From: Chitinophagaceae bacterium
Lineage (GTDB): Bacteria; Bacteroidota; Bacteroidia; Chitinophagales; Chitinophagaceae
Length of the DNA: 64,000 nucleotides
Direction: 5' to 3'
Assembly (NCBI GenBank): GCA_025449935.1
Contig: JANWIJ010000035.1
Coordinates: forward strand, 26,169-90,168
Part shown: in pieces, positions 62,259-64,000 of the stretch
Position numbering within the stretch: position 1 is the first letter of the stretch
Layout of the letters: each line of letters opens with the position of its first letter
The notes under the pieces: model-generated
The model's database searches: none
What the model was told of the DNA's origin: nothing
What the model saw: the letters and a program-made list of their open reading frames with translations, nothing else
Position numbers and translations under genes: made by a program

Positions 62259-64000
62259 ATGAAAGCCTGGTTCCGTGGTTTTTTTTATTCTTTCCCGGTA
62301 CAGCTTGTATTCCTTCATTTCCGGAAATACCAGGTGCTCCTGCTGTTCTGGTTTATCCTGTTCAGCACCGTAAACGGGAGTTTAATGAAAACGTTTGGGG
62401 CCGATTCGCTCTACCTGGCGCCCGAATACCTGGGAAATGTTAACTCGTTCAGTTCTGCCATTGTAGGGGCTTCTATCAGTATGTTTATCATGAGCTGGAA
62501 TATCTCTTCCTTTATCTTATTCAGCAAACATTTCCGGTTTCTTTCCGCCACCACCAATCCATTTTTGAAATATTGTATTAACAATTCGGTTATCCCTATT
62601 TTATTCTTAATATTTTATTTCTACAAAGCCTTTCATTTTACACATTATAAAGAACTGATCAGTACTACCGAAATAGTTTTTCTTTTTGGCGGATTTGCCG
62701 CAGGCTTCATTTTTATCCTGGCCGCATCACTTATTTATTTTTTCCGGGCAGACCGTTCCATACTCCGGAGGATGATGCCCGTTATCAGCAGCCCGGCTTC
62801 GTATATCACGCACCTCGGCACTATCAAAGAAATATACCGTGGCGAGCCCCTTATCAGGGTGGAATGGTATTTTGAATCGCCGGTCAGGCTGAGAAAAGTC
62901 AGGGATGTGTCGCATTATACCAATGATTTTATTGATTCCATTTTCCGGCGTCATCACTTTGCAGCTATTCTTTCAGTCTTCGCTGCTTTTTTGTTTCTTG
63001 TTTTTATCGGGTTTGTACTGGACAATCCTTTCTTCCAGTTACCGGCCGCGGCAAGTATCACTATCTTCTTTTCCATATTGATTGGGGTGGCAGGAGCGAT
63101 CACTTATTTTTTGCAAAGCTGGAGCGTGCCCTACCTGATCGGGTTGGTTTTATTACTGAATGTTTTCTATAAACTGGACTGGATCGATCCGCGAAATAAA
63201 GCGTATGGACTGAACTACTGGAATAGAAATGAAAGACCTCTTTATACGCGGGAGGGATTGATGGCATTATGTTCGGAGGAAAACGTGGAAGCTGACCGCC
63301 AGAACATGATCGGTATCCTGGAAACCTGGAAAAAGAAACAGGATAGTGAAAAACCTCTGCTGGTTCTGATCAATACCAGCGGCGGGGGACACCGGAGCGC
63401 AACGTTTACCATGAATGTTCTCCAATACCTCGATAGTATTACTGCCGGCAAGATCATGAGCAAGACCTTCCTGATCAATGGTGCTTCCGGGGGCATGATA
63501 GGTGCCGCTTATTTCCGCGAATTATACCTCCAAAAAACAAAAGGAAAGAACATCAGGCTGCAGGATAAGCAATACATAGATGATATTGCCGGCGACCTGC
63601 TCAACCCGCTGTTTACTTCGTTCTTTGCCAGGGATCTGATTTCACCGGCACAGAAATTCACGGTAGGTCCTTATAAGTATGTTAAGGACCGGGGATATTC
63701 ATTCGAGGAAAAATTAGGAAGGAATACGAGGGGTTTTTTGAACAAACAATTAAAGGACTATACGGCCGAGGAAAAAGCAGCCAATATCCCCCTGATCTTT
63801 TTTAATTCTGTCGTAACCAGAGACAGCCGTAAAATGATTATCTGCACACAGCCTGTCCGGTTTATGATGCAGAACCGTGCAGATACCAGCCGGATCCCGT
63901 CTGAAGATCCCGATGCTGTTGATTTCACTTCTTTCTTTGCCAAACAGGATCCTTATAATATCCGGATTTTGACCGCCCTGCGGATGAATGCCACTTTCCC
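62259..64000 (+). CDS. Membrane-anchored patatin-like phospholipase (3' end outside window)
   Basis: The frame is open from the ATG at 62259 to the window edge (580 codons). The N-terminal half has about six hydrophobic segments (VLLLFWFILFSTV, TTEIVFLFGGFAAGFIFILA, AAILSVFAAFLFLVFIGFVL and others). From about residue 365 comes a patatin-type fold: oxyanion glycine block INTSGGGHRSATFTMNVL and the nucleophile elbow INGASGGMIGAAYFRELY (GxSxG with Ser). The catalytic Asp, expected further on, is not yet seen. The fusion of a multi-helix part to a patatin domain suggests a membrane lipase, substrate unknown. Confidence 0.82.
   Translation, partial: MKAWFRGFFYSFPVQLVFLHFRKYQVLLLFWFILFSTVNGSLMKTFGADSLYLAPEYLGNVNSFSSAIVGASISMFIMSWNISSFILFSKHFRFLSATTNPFLKYCINNSVIPILFLIFYFYKAFHFTHYKELISTTEIVFLFGGFAAGFIFILAASLIYFFRADRSILRRMMPVISSPASYITHLGTIKEIYRGEPLIRVEWYFESPVRLRKVRDVSHYTNDFIDSIFRRHHFAAILSVFAAFLFLVFIGFVLDNPFFQLPAAASITIFFSILIGVAGAITYFLQSWSVPYLIGLVLLLNVFYKLDWIDPRNKAYGLNYWNRNERPLYTREGLMALCSEENVEADRQNMIGILETWKKKQDSEKPLLVLINTSGGGHRSATFTMNVLQYLDSITAGKIMSKTFLINGASGGMIGAAYFRELYLQKTKGKNIRLQDKQYIDDIAGDLLNPLFTSFFARDLISPAQKFTVGPYKYVKDRGYSFEEKLGRNTRGFLNKQLKDYTAEEKAANIPLIFFNSVVTRDSRKMIICTQPVRFMMQNRADTSRIPSEDPDAVDFTSFFAKQDPYNIRILTALRMNATF

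Overview
The window looks like chromosomal DNA of a Bacteroidota bacterium, most likely a Chitinophagaceae-type Sphingobacteriia relative (inference from gene content only). Supporting signs are a Bacteroidota-style Alternative Complex III / cytochrome oxidase operon, small families typical of the phylum (DUF5522, DUF3078, DUF6787, DUF420), absence of obvious Shine-Dalgarno sequences, and several TAnnTTTG-type -7 promoter elements.

Layout. (1) 1-12053: a leftward array of 15 tandem paralogs (14 complete, one cut by the window edge) of about 250-residue single-pass membrane proteins. All begin with a histidine-rich MEVHxHxH tail and a nearly invariant membrane helix, followed by strongly diverged C-terminal domains. 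Genes are separated by 0-7 bases, except at five places where the gap holds a collapsed gene remnant, three of them fused to short GC-rich hairpin elements. This is the most unusual region of the window. I number the copies H1 to H15 in transcription order (right to left). (2) 12214-14133: a leftward carboxypeptidase-regulatory-like secreted protein, purN and a small DUF6787 membrane protein. (3) 14428-31125: a rightward respiratory operon: actA-actB-actC-actD-actE-actF (Alternative Complex III), coxB-coxA, ctaB/cyoE, a four-helix-bundle (S23/IVP-like) cassette that appears inserted and frameshifted, two subunit-III-type proteins, a subunit IV, then SCO1 and a DUF420 protein for oxidase assembly. 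Electrons would run quinol to ACIII hemes to the aa3-type oxidase. The heme A synthase ctaA lies apart at 61113. (4) 31201-38000: cardiolipin synthase, a CHRD lipoprotein, an alkyltransferase-like protein, DUF5522, trmB, DUF3078, a TonB-C lipoprotein and a FAD/Rieske oxidoreductase. (5) About 38056-38244, minus strand: an unassigned structured RNA of about 190 nt. Its termini form a tRNA-like acceptor stem and T arm, and it has its own promoter and terminator. (6) 38385-46396: an Lrp/AsnC regulator, a flippase / chain-length / O-antigen-ligase trio, a lone ABC permease, a 2 x 100 bp tandem repeat, a GT2 glycosyltransferase, an alpha/beta hydrolase and a MarR regulator with a likely autoregulatory operator. 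(7) 46433-64000: acyl-CoA dehydrogenase, a 7-TM protein, an amidase, a diheme cytochrome, the oxidative pentose phosphate operon gnd-zwf-pgl, an S9 peptidase, a CMD protein, a 2-oxoacid:ferredoxin oxidoreductase beta subunit without an adjacent alpha subunit, a JmjC/cupin-like protein, a Sua5/YciO protein, rnhB, ctaA, and the start of a membrane-anchored patatin-like protein running off the right edge.

All assignments come from reading the sequence and from recall of protein families. No database search was run.
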